Source of the DNA: Paenibacillus plantiphilus
GTDB taxonomy: Bacteria; Bacillota; Bacilli; Paenibacillales; Paenibacillaceae
Direction: 5' to 3'
NCBI RefSeq assembly: GCF_927798095.1
Contig: NZ_CAKMMF010000001.1
Location: forward strand, 124,001-188,000
Length of the DNA: 64,000 nt
The position numbers and the translations under genes are program-made. Positions 18,479-26,129 of this stretch are shown here, piece after piece (position 1 is the first letter of the stretch; the number at the start of each line of letters is the position of its first letter). The notes beneath the pieces were generated by a model. The model ran no database searches. It saw nothing but the letters and a program-made list of their open reading frames with translations, and was not told the origin of the DNA.

Positions 18479-19768
18479 TCACTTCATAATGTAATCAACC
18501 GCCTCCAACAGATGGTCGGCATAATAATTCGGAGCTACCTGAAACAGATTGTCCTTCCCTCCGAGACCAGTGCCTACAAGGACGGTGCTTACATTCGCAT
18601 TGATGCCTGTCTGAATATCTACCGTTGTATCGCCGATCAGATAGGAGCTTGCGAGGTCAATGTTGTATTTGGCCGCAGCGGATTCAAGCATGCCGATGGA
18701 TGGCTTCCGGCATCTGCAGGAAATTTTGAGCGCCTTATTCTCTTCGGGATAACCGCCGTCCGGATGATGGGGACAATAAATAATATCGTCCACATAGACG
18801 CCCCGCTCGCCAAGAAGAGTCTCCAGCTTCCGGTGGATATCATCCAATTCCTCCACCGAGCACAGATTCCTCGCAATGACGGATTGGTTGGTTATGACGA
18901 TGCTAATAAATTCCGAATCATTGATTCGCCGTAGTGCCTCGACAACCTTATCCTCAATAACGAGCTGCTCCGGCTTCGACAGAAGTCCAACATATTTGTT
19001 AATCGTTCCGTCCCGGTCGATGAAGATCGCCCGTTGCTTCAAGGCCAGGTTCTTCTTTCCGACAATTCCCTTGTCCACATGCTGCTGAACGAGGCTGTAG
19101 CGGTCGGGAGTCCCCATGTCCTTCATATACTCTGTCGTTCGATAGGCGCAAATCTCGCCCTCAGGAATTAATTGTGCGATGATATCCTTCTCTAGATCCT
19201 GCTTCGTATTGGCTGCGATATAATTAATAATCCGCTTGTTGAACAGGAATATTCCCGCATTCACGCAATTATTATAGTAGTAGTCCCGCTTCTCATTCTT
19301 CTTCAGAATGTCCTCCACGAGGCCGCTCGCTCTGATTTGCAGCACATCACTGTCATAGGGATGGTTGTTGGGATGCGCCGCCAGCGTGCCCGTGAACCCA
19401 TGCCCCAGGTGAAAGCAGATGAATCGATCCAGATCGATATCAAAGATTACATCGCCATACACAAGGACAAACTCCTCAGACAGAGAATCTCTCAAATGAT
19501 ACAATGCGCCCGCCGTCCCAAGCGGCTCCGTCTCCACATAGTAGCTGATATTCACCCCTAGCCTTGTGCCGTCGCCCAGATACTCCTGAATTTTATGCCC
19601 CAGATGCCCAATGACAATAATGATGTCCTTAATGCCATACAAGGCAAAATTGTCGATACCGTACTCCAGCACAGGTTTCCCGTTAATCGGAATGAGAGGT
19701 TTCGGAATTTCCTTCGTAAATTCACTGAGCCTCGTTCCTTTGCCGCCAGCCAGTATGACCGCCTTCAT
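18479..19768 (-). CDS. Fusion of heptose-1-phosphate nucleotidyltransferase (HddC-like) and heptose-bisphosphate phosphatase (GmhB-like)
   Basis: A 429-residue two-domain protein. Residues 1-235 form a nucleotidyltransferase with LAGGKGTRLSEFTKEIPKPL at the N-terminus and VYGDVIFDIDLD near 110. Residues 245-429 form a HAD phosphatase with FIDRDGTINKY (nucleophile DxD), the Cys/His zinc loop CPHHPDGG then CRCRKP as in GmhB and HisB-N, and YLIGDTTVDIQTG. Together they would remove the 7-phosphate of heptose 1,7-bisphosphate and activate heptose 1-phosphate. The start is ATG 19768, sharing an ATGA overlap with the glycosyltransferase stop. The nucleotide, GDP or ADP, cannot be read from the sequence; the HddA partner favours the GDP (alpha-anomer) route known from Aneurinibacillus. 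Confidence 0.85.
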   Translation of the reverse strand: MKAVILAGGKGTRLSEFTKEIPKPLIPINGKPVLEYGIDNFALYGIKDIIIVIGHLGHKIQEYLGDGTRLGVNISYYVETEPLGTAGALYHLRDSLSEEFVLVYGDVIFDIDLDRFICFHLGHGFTGTLAAHPNNHPYDSDVLQIRASGLVEDILKKNEKRDYYYNNCVNAGIFLFNKRIINYIAANTKQDLEKDIIAQLIPEGEICAYRTTEYMKDMGTPDRYSLVQQHVDKGIVGKKNLALKQRAIFIDRDGTINKYVGLLSKPEQLVIEDKVVEALRRINDSEFISIVITNQSVIARNLCSVEELDDIHRKLETLLGERGVYVDDIIYCPHHPDGGYPEENKALKISCRCRKPSIGMLESAAAKYNIDLASSYLIGDTTVDIQTGINANVSTVLVGTGLGGKDNLFQVAPNYYADHLLEAVDYIMK

Positions 19769-21195
19769 GCTCCCAGCACCTTTTCGTACACGCCAGTATA
19801 TTCCTTCACATAACGCGGCCATCCATGATTCTGAGCCATGCATGCGCGAACCATCTTTCTCCACTTGTCTCTGCGCTTGTATGCCTTAATAGCCTGCCGA
19901 ATCGTATACAGCATAACGTTGGCATTGTAGTGGTTGAATAGAAAGCCATTCCCTTCTCCAGTCGCTTCGTTAAAACGCTGAATGCTGTCACTCAGTCCAC
20001 CAACCTGACGGACGATCGGAACAGCGCCATACCGCAGCGCAATTAACTGGCCGATGCCGCAGGGCTCATAGCTGGATGGCATGAGGAACAAATCAGAGGC
20101 CGCATACGCTTGGTAGGCAAAATCATCCTCATAGAGCGTGAAGAAAAACTTGTCCGGATATCGAAGCGCCGCCTCTTGAAAATAGGCCTCGTAGCTCGCA
20201 TCGCCATTGGACACCATGACGAATTGGATATCCAGCTTCATCAGGTGCTCGAAGGCATCTCTGACCAGGTCCAGCCCCTTCTCCGTCTTCAATCTGGAGA
20301 ACAGCGAGAGCATCGGGATATCCTCCCTGACCTCGAATCCGAGCGCCTGCTGCAGCATCCGCTTGTTCAAGTCCTTCCCTTCCAGCGAATGCTCGTCATA
20401 ATTGGCATAAATTCTAGTATCTGTGGCAGGATTATTGATCTCAAGATCAAGACCGCATAATACGCCGTATATATCCTCCTGCCGCTCCTGAACGGTCACC
20501 TCAAGCGTTGAGCCATACTTCTCGGTTGCGATTTCCTTGGCATACGTAGGGCTGACGGTTGTAATCATATCCGCATGAAGAAGGCCCGCCTTCATGAAGT
20601 TAATCCCGTCATTGTAGTCGACACGATGCTCCAGCAGCTCCTCCCAGCTCATATCGAGATGGACGCAATTATCCTTGCCGAATACACCCTGGTAGCCCAT
20701 GTTGTGTATCGTATACAATGTTTTGATGTCGCGATAGAAGGGCTGTTCATCGTACTTGGCCTTCTTGAGCAGCGGAATAAAGCCGGTATGCCAATCCTGG
20801 CAGTGCAGAATTCTCGGCTTGAAATCCAGATGGGGCAGCGCCTCCAGCACCGCCTTGCAGAAGAAGCTGAACCGCTCTCCCTCATCCTCATAGCCATACA
20901 GCTCGTCCCTGTCAAAATAATGCGTGTCATACATGAAGTAGAGCGGAATGCCATCGTACACGCAGGCTTCAATGGTGCAGATGTGCGCGCTATCGCCCAT
21001 CCCAATATCCAGGACTGCCATAATCTTCGTGTCTGAAGGGTAAGCGCGGAAGGTTTTATTCATTTTCGGAACAATCACTCGGGCATCCCAGCCCATTTCG
21101 ATCAAATTTTTCGGAAGCGAATAATTGAAGATCCCCATCGTGCCGGTTGTGAAGGGATACAACTGTGAAGTAACGAATAGCACAGTATTGTTCAT
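19765..21195 (-). CDS. Glycogen/starch synthase-like GT5 glycosyltransferase with altered donor motif
   Basis: A 476-residue GT-B protein of the GlgA family by length and layout. The catalytic landmarks CQDWHTGFIPLL (near 138), SRLKTEKGLDL (near 305) and SSYEPCGIGQLIALRYGAVP (near 390) match HDWHA, the R/K pair and the E-P-C-G block of GlgA. The N-terminal donor-binding motif KTGGL, with its Lys that contacts the ADP-glucose phosphate, is replaced by TTGTMG (residues 16-21), and the loop is one residue shorter. A changed donor is therefore likely. The start is ATG 21195, with GGAGG 8 bases upstream. It sits between hddA and hddC-gmhB, with no glgB, glgC or glgP nearby, so heptose transfer is a reasonable guess. 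Confidence 0.8.
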   Translation of the reverse strand: MNNTVLFVTSQLYPFTTGTMGIFNYSLPKNLIEMGWDARVIVPKMNKTFRAYPSDTKIMAVLDIGMGDSAHICTIEACVYDGIPLYFMYDTHYFDRDELYGYEDEGERFSFFCKAVLEALPHLDFKPRILHCQDWHTGFIPLLKKAKYDEQPFYRDIKTLYTIHNMGYQGVFGKDNCVHLDMSWEELLEHRVDYNDGINFMKAGLLHADMITTVSPTYAKEIATEKYGSTLEVTVQERQEDIYGVLCGLDLEINNPATDTRIYANYDEHSLEGKDLNKRMLQQALGFEVREDIPMLSLFSRLKTEKGLDLVRDAFEHLMKLDIQFVMVSNGDASYEAYFQEAALRYPDKFFFTLYEDDFAYQAYAASDLFLMPSSYEPCGIGQLIALRYGAVPIVRQVGGLSDSIQRFNEATGEGNGFLFNHYNANVMLYTIRQAIKAYKRRDKWRKMVRACMAQNHGWPRYVKEYTGVYEKVLGA

Positions 21196-21231
21196 CGCTC
21201 TAACCTCCATTTTGAGAGTGATTAACCTGCC

Positions 21232-22242
21232 CTAACAGCCCACCTTCAAATTAACGAAGCCGCAATGATCGCTGGCATTCAGAACGATTCGACTGCCGTA
21301 GCGGTCGAAGCTGACAGGAAGCTCGTCATATTGCTGAAGCGCCTGCCTTACCCGCTGCTGGTTCTCCAATGGACATAGGAAGAGGAAGAATCCGCCGCCG
21401 CCAGCGCCCAGCAGCTTCCCTCCATATACGCCTGCCGCCTTGGCTGCATCATAGATGCTGTCGATTTCACTGTTGTTGATTTTTTGCGACAGCTTCTTCT
21501 TCTCCTCCCAGCTAACATCCAGAAGCTTGCCGATTCGCTCGATATTCAGGTCCATAAAATCATCATGGGAAGCGCTTACAAATTCTTTTAGCCGATCGAG
21601 CGTTTCCAGATTATTGCCCGTATTCTGCTTCTGATCCATCAGCACCGCAGATGCTTTTCTCGTAATTCCGGTAAAAAACATCATCGTGTGCAGGTCGAGC
21701 AGCTTGTACTGGCTATGGGTCAGCGGGATATTGTATACGCTTACAGAATCATCGTTGTTAAAGCAATATTTCTTGAAGCCGCCGAAGGCCGCTGCATATT
21801 GATCCTGCTTGCCGATAGGCTCCTTCAACAAATCGATCTCGATCCGGCAAGCAAGCTCGCCCAGTTGATACGGATTTTTCGTTTCCCCCTTGTACATGTA
21901 CAAGGCATTCAGCAGGCCGATTGTGAAGGAACTGGACGAACCCAAACCGCTGCCTTCAGAAGGAATATCCGAGATGCTCGTAATTTCGATGCCTCTGTCG
22001 ATGCCGACCATTCCAAGCGCTTCCCTAATAATCCGATGCTCAATGTCCGCTACGCAATAAACCTCCTCTTTCTTCGAATAATTCAACACAATTTTGTCAT
22101 CGAATCTGGATTTCACAATCACATAAATATACTTGTCAATCGTACTGCTTAACACCGCTCCACCATGTGTGCTGTAATAGTCTTTAAGATCCGTACCACC
22201 TCCAAAAAAGCTGACTCTCAAAGGCGTTTGGCTAATGATCAC
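21232..22242 (-). CDS. hddA: GHMP kinase, D-glycero-D-manno-heptose 7-phosphate kinase-like (HddA)
   Basis: A 336-residue GHMP kinase. It begins ISQTPLRVSFFGGGTDLKDY, the substrate-site signature of heptose/fucose kinases, has the phosphate loop PSEGSGLGSSSSFTIG near residue 98 and the C-terminal GGKLLGAGGGGFFLFL motif near 275. HddA phosphorylates heptose 7-phosphate at C1 to the alpha 1,7-bisphosphate. The start is a GTG with AGGAGGG 6 bases before it. It is the first gene of the operon and is preceded by a leader of about 235 bases. L-fucose or D-glycero-heptose kinases are hard to separate by sequence alone; gmhA and hddC-gmhB in the same operon decide for heptose. Confidence 0.85.
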   Translation of the reverse strand: MIISQTPLRVSFFGGGTDLKDYYSTHGGAVLSSTIDKYIYVIVKSRFDDKIVLNYSKKEEVYCVADIEHRIIREALGMVGIDRGIEITSISDIPSEGSGLGSSSSFTIGLLNALYMYKGETKNPYQLGELACRIEIDLLKEPIGKQDQYAAAFGGFKKYCFNNDDSVSVYNIPLTHSQYKLLDLHTMMFFTGITRKASAVLMDQKQNTGNNLETLDRLKEFVSASHDDFMDLNIERIGKLLDVSWEEKKKLSQKINNSEIDSIYDAAKAAGVYGGKLLGAGGGGFFLFLCPLENQQRVRQALQQYDELPVSFDRYGSRIVLNASDHCGFVNLKVGC

Positions 22243-22328
22243 AACAATCCCTCCTCAAAGTGTACTGCGAAGCAGAAGCTGCATCGAAAGCATTGACTTC
22301 TCATGTGAATAGATTCGCCTGAAGGATA

Positions 22329-22430
22329 TTAGCGCCGGTCTAAAGAACTTGCCAAGTATACAAATCGTAGCTGATACTCCAAAAAAGGGTGACAAAAAAG
22401 GATGACTCTAACCCATTCGGCTGATTGCAT
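22329..22430 (-). CDS. Possible 33-residue leader peptide in the hddA 5' leader
   Basis: An ATG at 22430, preceded by GGAAAGGAGAGG, opens a frame that ends at TAA 22329, about 85 bases before hddA. The peptide would begin MQSAEWVRVILFCHPFLEYQ. The spacing to the ribosome site is short (3 bases from AAGGAG). It matches nothing I recognise and may be chance, but it lies inside an unusually long leader. Confidence 0.3.
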   Translation of the reverse strand: MQSAEWVRVILFCHPFLEYQLRFVYLASSLDRR

Positions 22431-22483
22431 CCTCTCCTTTCCGTATTCTGCATAAAAAAGTAAAAACTTATGCTACTAAACGT

Positions 22484-22513
22484 ATCATAGCATATCGATA
22501 GTCGATTTGTTAA
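22484..22513 (-). promoter_or_regulatory. Probable promoter of the heptose operon
   Basis: On the minus strand TTAACA, an 18-base spacer, and TATGAT with an extended TG in front. It lies 242 bases before the hddA start. An inverted repeat, GCATAA and TTATGC, lies in the first bases of the expected transcript. Confidence 0.5.
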
Positions 22514-22516
22514 TAG

Positions 22517-22541
22517 CCCTTAAAAAATATTTTTTTGAGGG
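22517..22541. promoter_or_regulatory. AT-rich near-palindrome just upstream of the heptose promoter
   Basis: CCCTTAAAAAA and TTTTTTGAGGG face each other across a short centre, ending 3 bases from the -35 box at 22508-22513. It could be an operator or an UP element. The function is not shown. Confidence 0.4.
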
Positions 22542-22594
22542 TGTTTCAGAGTAAATAGCCGATACATGACCTGTATTTTCCCTTCACAATAAGC

Positions 22595-22633
22595 GAGGCC
22601 GTCCTATGAGCGGTAAACCGCTGGGACAGCCTC
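22595..22633. terminator. Hairpin after the HAAS-domain gene
   Basis: GAGGC and GTCC at 22595-22604 pair with GGGAC and GCCTC at 22623-22633, with an inner stem AGCGGT/ACCGCT. It has no clear T-run on either strand, so termination is uncertain. Confidence 0.4.
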
Positions 22634-22664
22634 AATAAATCGCTGATTACTTTACTTGATCCCT

Positions 22665-23684
22665 TTACTTGCTGCCTCTGATCCGATACATTTTCCAAAC
22701 TATCCATATTGTGTCGATTATTGTAATTGCCGCTATGATATAAATCATGCTATCGGTGGTATTATTCCATATATTGCTGACCGTTTGAAAGCCTTCGCTG
22801 CCGCTGGACACGATCCCGGACGCCACCAGATCATTCAGAAATTCTGGGTTCCACACCGCCGAATCGCTGAACACGATAATCAAAATGACGAGAGAAGCAA
22901 TATTGAAAAGCAGGTTAAAGGCCGCGAGCCTTGCCGTCCATCTTCCTGCCACTAATTTCAAGCCATCCTTCAAGATGCTTAGCGCGATCAGCCCCCACAG
23001 AAGTGGAAAATACGTTCGAATGGCCTCCTCATTAAAGAATGGAGCAACGACAGTACTACCCTCATCATTGAAATTTATGATGCCAAAAAATTGGATGGAT
23101 GCGGTGAACAGGATCGTAATGATTAAAGTGAAAATAATCGATGCAATGGGCTCGCTTCGTTTTATTTGCGTTTGGGGATTCGGAATTGCCGGCAGCTGGG
23201 ACGGCTTCCATTCCTTTTTCTTATCGAGCTCGATCCCTGAAGCCTTCACCCCATTGTATTCCACTATGCCGAACGCAATCGTAACCCAAGCAAAACCTTG
23301 CACACAGCTTGTAATTAAAGAAACGACAAATTCCCCGATAAATGGACCGCCTCGCACCGGCTCCAGGAGAAATTCTATCACTGCCACGACAGACAATCCG
23401 ATCACAATCGAAAGAATAACAATTTTGAGAACGACCCAATACAAATCAAACAGCTCCGGGCTGATCAAATATTTGCGGTTCCCCTTATACTTGGCAGCGA
23501 GCTCATGGGGAGCACCCAGCTCAAGAAGGACCTCCTCCACATCCCGCTCACAGATTTCGCCGCCCTGTGTACGATGCTCCAGCATATCCTCGATCAAACC
23601 CTGCAATTCCTGCTCAATATCTGCTCTCTGCTTCTCAGGCAATTTGTGAGTAACCGCATAAATATACCGCTTCACAATTTCCAT
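22665..23684 (-). CDS. HAAS-domain (DUF1700-like) membrane protein paired with a PadR regulator
   Basis: A 339-residue protein. The first 80 residues form a helical HAAS domain (VTHKLPEKQRADIEQELQGL, then LGAPHELAAKYKGN), which in this family couples to PadR regulators. About seven membrane segments follow from residue 95 on, in pairs separated by short loops, with a charged loop near 185-200. The start is ATG 23684, with GGAGG 8 bases before it, 28 bases after the padR stop. The function is probably sensing of envelope state or membrane stress; nothing more can be said. Confidence 0.75.
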   Translation of the reverse strand: MEIVKRYIYAVTHKLPEKQRADIEQELQGLIEDMLEHRTQGGEICERDVEEVLLELGAPHELAAKYKGNRKYLISPELFDLYWVVLKIVILSIVIGLSVVAVIEFLLEPVRGGPFIGEFVVSLITSCVQGFAWVTIAFGIVEYNGVKASGIELDKKKEWKPSQLPAIPNPQTQIKRSEPIASIIFTLIITILFTASIQFFGIINFNDEGSTVVAPFFNEEAIRTYFPLLWGLIALSILKDGLKLVAGRWTARLAAFNLLFNIASLVILIIVFSDSAVWNPEFLNDLVASGIVSSGSEGFQTVSNIWNNTTDSMIYIIAAITIIDTIWIVWKMYRIRGSK

Positions 23685-23712
23685 TGCTCTAACCTCCTTG
23701 AAGATTGCTTCA

Positions 23713-24051
23713 CTAAGATTGTTCAATAATGTTTTCCACGCTGCTTATCATACTTTTCCACTCCAGACAAAGCTGCTCGTAGACCTCTTTCCCCATCGGG
23801 CTGAGCAAATAATACTTGCGCGGGCGAGTCTCGTTCGTATCCCACTTGCTCTCCAGCAGCTCTTGCTTCTCCAGTCTGCGGAGCAGCGGATATAATGTGC
23901 CTGGATCAATACTGATCCCCTTCTCCTCCAGAATGGCGACGAGGGAGTAGCCGTATTGCGGCTCTGATAGCTGGCTCAGCACGCCGATGATGATCGTCCC
24001 GCGACGCAATTCCTGCATTAATCCGCTAATGGTTTCTTTAACGCTGCTCAT
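23713..24051 (-). CDS. PadR family transcriptional regulator
   Basis: A 112-residue winged-helix protein. The family pattern is clear: ELRRGTIIIGVLSQLSEPQYGYSLV, DPGTLYPLLRRLEKQELLES, and TRPRKYYLLSPMGKEVYEQL. The start is ATG 24051, with AGGAG 8 bases before it; upstream in-frame codons overlap the promoter. It is the first gene of a two-gene operon with the HAAS membrane protein and probably represses that operon. Confidence 0.9.
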   Translation of the reverse strand: MSSVKETISGLMQELRRGTIIIGVLSQLSEPQYGYSLVAILEEKGISIDPGTLYPLLRRLEKQELLESKWDTNETRPRKYYLLSPMGKEVYEQLCLEWKSMISSVENIIEQS

Positions 24052-24070
24052 ATTATCAACTCCTGCTGTC

Positions 24071-24100
24071 ATTATACTGTACGTCACACACTATTGTAAA
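24071..24100 (-). promoter_or_regulatory. Probable promoter of the padR-HAAS operon
   Basis: TTTACA, an 18-base spacer and TATAAT on the minus strand, with the -10 box 19 bases from the padR start codon. The spacer holds ACTGTACGT and related half-sites that could be PadR contacts. Confidence 0.45.
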
Positions 24101-24245
24101 TAAACTAATATAAAGTTTTTTATAATATTGGATTGACGGCCATTTGCATAATAAAATGTCAAGCAAGGACATGAGAATGCTCTGCTTCTCTACGCCCCTG
24201 CATGACATTGCTCCAGTTGCTTGCCGAACCGCACGCGGGGAGCTA

Positions 24246-24276
24246 CACGCAGTGCAGCAAGCAGTGCAGCAAGCAG
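24246..24276. repeat. Short tandem repeat GTGCAGCAAGCA
   Basis: Two adjacent copies of a 12-base unit and a partial third lie in the gene-free region between padR and the tandem array. Confidence 0.4.
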
Positions 24277-24441
24277 CACTCAGCGCGCGCAGCTCTCAGC
24301 ACGTGGCATGAGAGAAGCTTCATAGCTGGTTGCCCCCATTGGATATCGTGTTTCACTAGTTAATCAAACCGATATCGTCGAATGACCACGAGGTGAACGA
24401 TCGCGTGACCCCTTGACTCCCCCTCAGCATCGCTACCCCAC

Positions 24442-24914
24442 CGCTCGCTCCGGCTGTAAGACGTTTTTTCGCGCTTTCGCGACCGCTCGCACACTTTCGA
24501 CCGTGCTGTAAGCAGCTTTTTCGCGCTTATTGACTCCATAGACGCAGTTTTCACCCGCTCGCTCCGGCTGTAAGACGTTTTTTCACGCTTTCGCGACCGC
24601 TCGCACACTTTCGACCGCTCTGTAAGCAGCTTTTTCGCGCTTATTGACTCCGTAGACGCAGTTTTCACCCGCTCGCTCCGGCTGTAAGACGTTTTTTCGC
24701 GCTTTCGCGACCGCTCGCACACTTTCGACCGCGCTGTAAGCGGCTTTTTCGCGCTTATTGACTCCATAGACGCAGTTTGCGCCCGCTCGCTCCGGCTGTA
24801 AGACGTTTTTTCACGCTTTCACGACCGCTCGCACACTTTCGACCGCGCTGTAAGCAGCTTTTTGCGCTTATTGACTCCATAGACGCAGTTTTCGGCCTCT
24901 CGCTCCGGCTGTAG
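24442..24914. repeat. 114-bp tandem repeat array, four copies plus a partial
   Basis: Units start at 24442, 24556, 24670, 24784 and 24897, each with CGCTCGCTCC or a close variant. The period is 114 for three intervals and 113 for the last. Units differ at only a few positions. Because 114 is divisible by three, the minus strand reads a 38-residue Arg/Ser/Lys-rich repeat (ERSRKREKTSYSRSER) that ends at 24360, but no ribosome site precedes it, so I do not call a gene. No spacer-repeat structure exists, so it is not a CRISPR array. The whole 24052-25166 stretch holds no other gene. Confidence 0.85.
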
Positions 24915-24930
24915 GTTTGAAAGTTCTATT

Positions 24931-24960
24931 AAAAAAATCCATCCCCCTATGGATGGATTT
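24931..24960 (-). terminator. Terminator
   Basis: AAATCCATCC at 24935 pairs with GGATGGATTT at 24951-24960. On the minus strand it is followed by seven T residues. It lies about 210 bases after the GNAT gene that ends at 25167. Confidence 0.65.
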
Positions 24961-25166
24961 CACTTATTATTTCAATATCTTCCGGTGACAAAACACCATC
25001 GTCTCAGACCACGCTAGCGCCAGTCTTTGTCGTTTTTTGTCCACCATAGACGAAATTAGCCGCTCCGAGTGAATTTCCATCCAAGTTAAGACCGATTTCC
25101 AATCCATGCTTGGGACAGTATCGTCACATCAGGAGATCCCTTTTTCTGAAAAGGTCCGCTTCCCGC

Positions 25167-25976
25167 TTATTTGAATGTAATATCGACGATTTTGCCGCTT
25201 TCTATAAAGCCGATATTTTGATAAACCTTATTAGAATCCGGATTCTTCGCGTCTGCGTACAGCATCGGTACAAAGCCTTCCGATTCAAGGATTGAACATA
25301 GCGCTGCTGCTAATGCACTTGCATAACCTCGCTTGCGGCAAGCTGACGGCGTATACACCGCATTGATTCTCCCATGTCTTGGAGAGCGATGAGAGATATT
25401 CGCCATGGATACTGGAAGCTGGTCAGCTATCCATAGATACAAATTGCCAGTCTCAATCATTCCCTCAGCTTCTGGTATAAGACTCGCAGGATCAACCGCA
25501 GCGCCGTATGCGCCTTCCGAGAAACCTGCCAGAAACGCTGCAACAGTCTCCACGTGATGCCTCTTAGCTTGCTGCACGGTTCCCTTTATATCCAATGGCT
25601 TCTTCACCTTTGGACAATAATAGGCTTCCATCATCATGTTACGATGGTATTGTGTATGCCTAACCTCGGAATACAGCTGTGCAAAACTTTCCGCCGTTGC
25701 AGGCTCCCCACATATTCCTGGCAAGGAAGTTCCATCAAGCTCATCTAGAAGTGCTTGCAGTAGAGCGATCTTAGTCTCACTCGCCGCTTCCTTCGAGATC
25801 CATAGCCACGGGTTGTTACCCTCAGACTGGGCATATATCAACGTTTCATCAGAGGATTTCAAACATGTCGAGCTCTGCGATTCGCAAATGCGATGAATCA
25901 AATTGTACTGAACCTCATCAGCCATGAACAACTCTCTGTTTAATACGCTATCGCTCTCTTCGAATTTTTGCAGCAT
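25167..25976 (-). CDS. GNAT family N-acetyltransferase
   Basis: A 269-residue protein. The N-terminal half has no motif I know. The C-terminal half (about 130-269) is a GNAT fold, with the acetyl-CoA loop VYTPSACRKRGYASALAAAL near 210 and YADAKNPDSNKVYQNIGFI near 245. The start at ATG 25976 has GGGGAGGG 10 bases before it. The substrate is unknown; it stands alone between the repeat array and a second, divergently read GNAT gene. Confidence 0.8.
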   Translation of the reverse strand: MLQKFEESDSVLNRELFMADEVQYNLIHRICESQSSTCLKSSDETLIYAQSEGNNPWLWISKEAASETKIALLQALLDELDGTSLPGICGEPATAESFAQLYSEVRHTQYHRNMMMEAYYCPKVKKPLDIKGTVQQAKRHHVETVAAFLAGFSEGAYGAAVDPASLIPEAEGMIETGNLYLWIADQLPVSMANISHRSPRHGRINAVYTPSACRKRGYASALAAALCSILESEGFVPMLYADAKNPDSNKVYQNIGFIESGKIVDITFK

Positions 25977-26129
25977 ACGATACGATCCCTCCCCGAATAA
26001 TTGTTGATCATAGCAAACGATAATCTCGATGTATATACTTTTTGGATAAAATGTGTAAAAATCACAATAGCATGTTTGTGGGGTTGAGCTACCTATGCAT
26101 AATTTATAAAAGAATAGGATGTGCTGACA

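Noticed and set aside
22595-22633. Strong terminator after the HAAS gene
   Set aside because: The stem is good but there is no T-run on either strand, so it is kept only as a weak call.
24360-24767. Open frame with a 38-residue Arg/Ser/Lys repeat
   Set aside because: No ribosome site, and it is produced by a tandem array whose period happens to be divisible by three; treated as a non-coding repeat.
24442-24914. CRISPR array
   Set aside because: The units are directly adjacent and 114 bp long, with no unique spacers and no cas genes.
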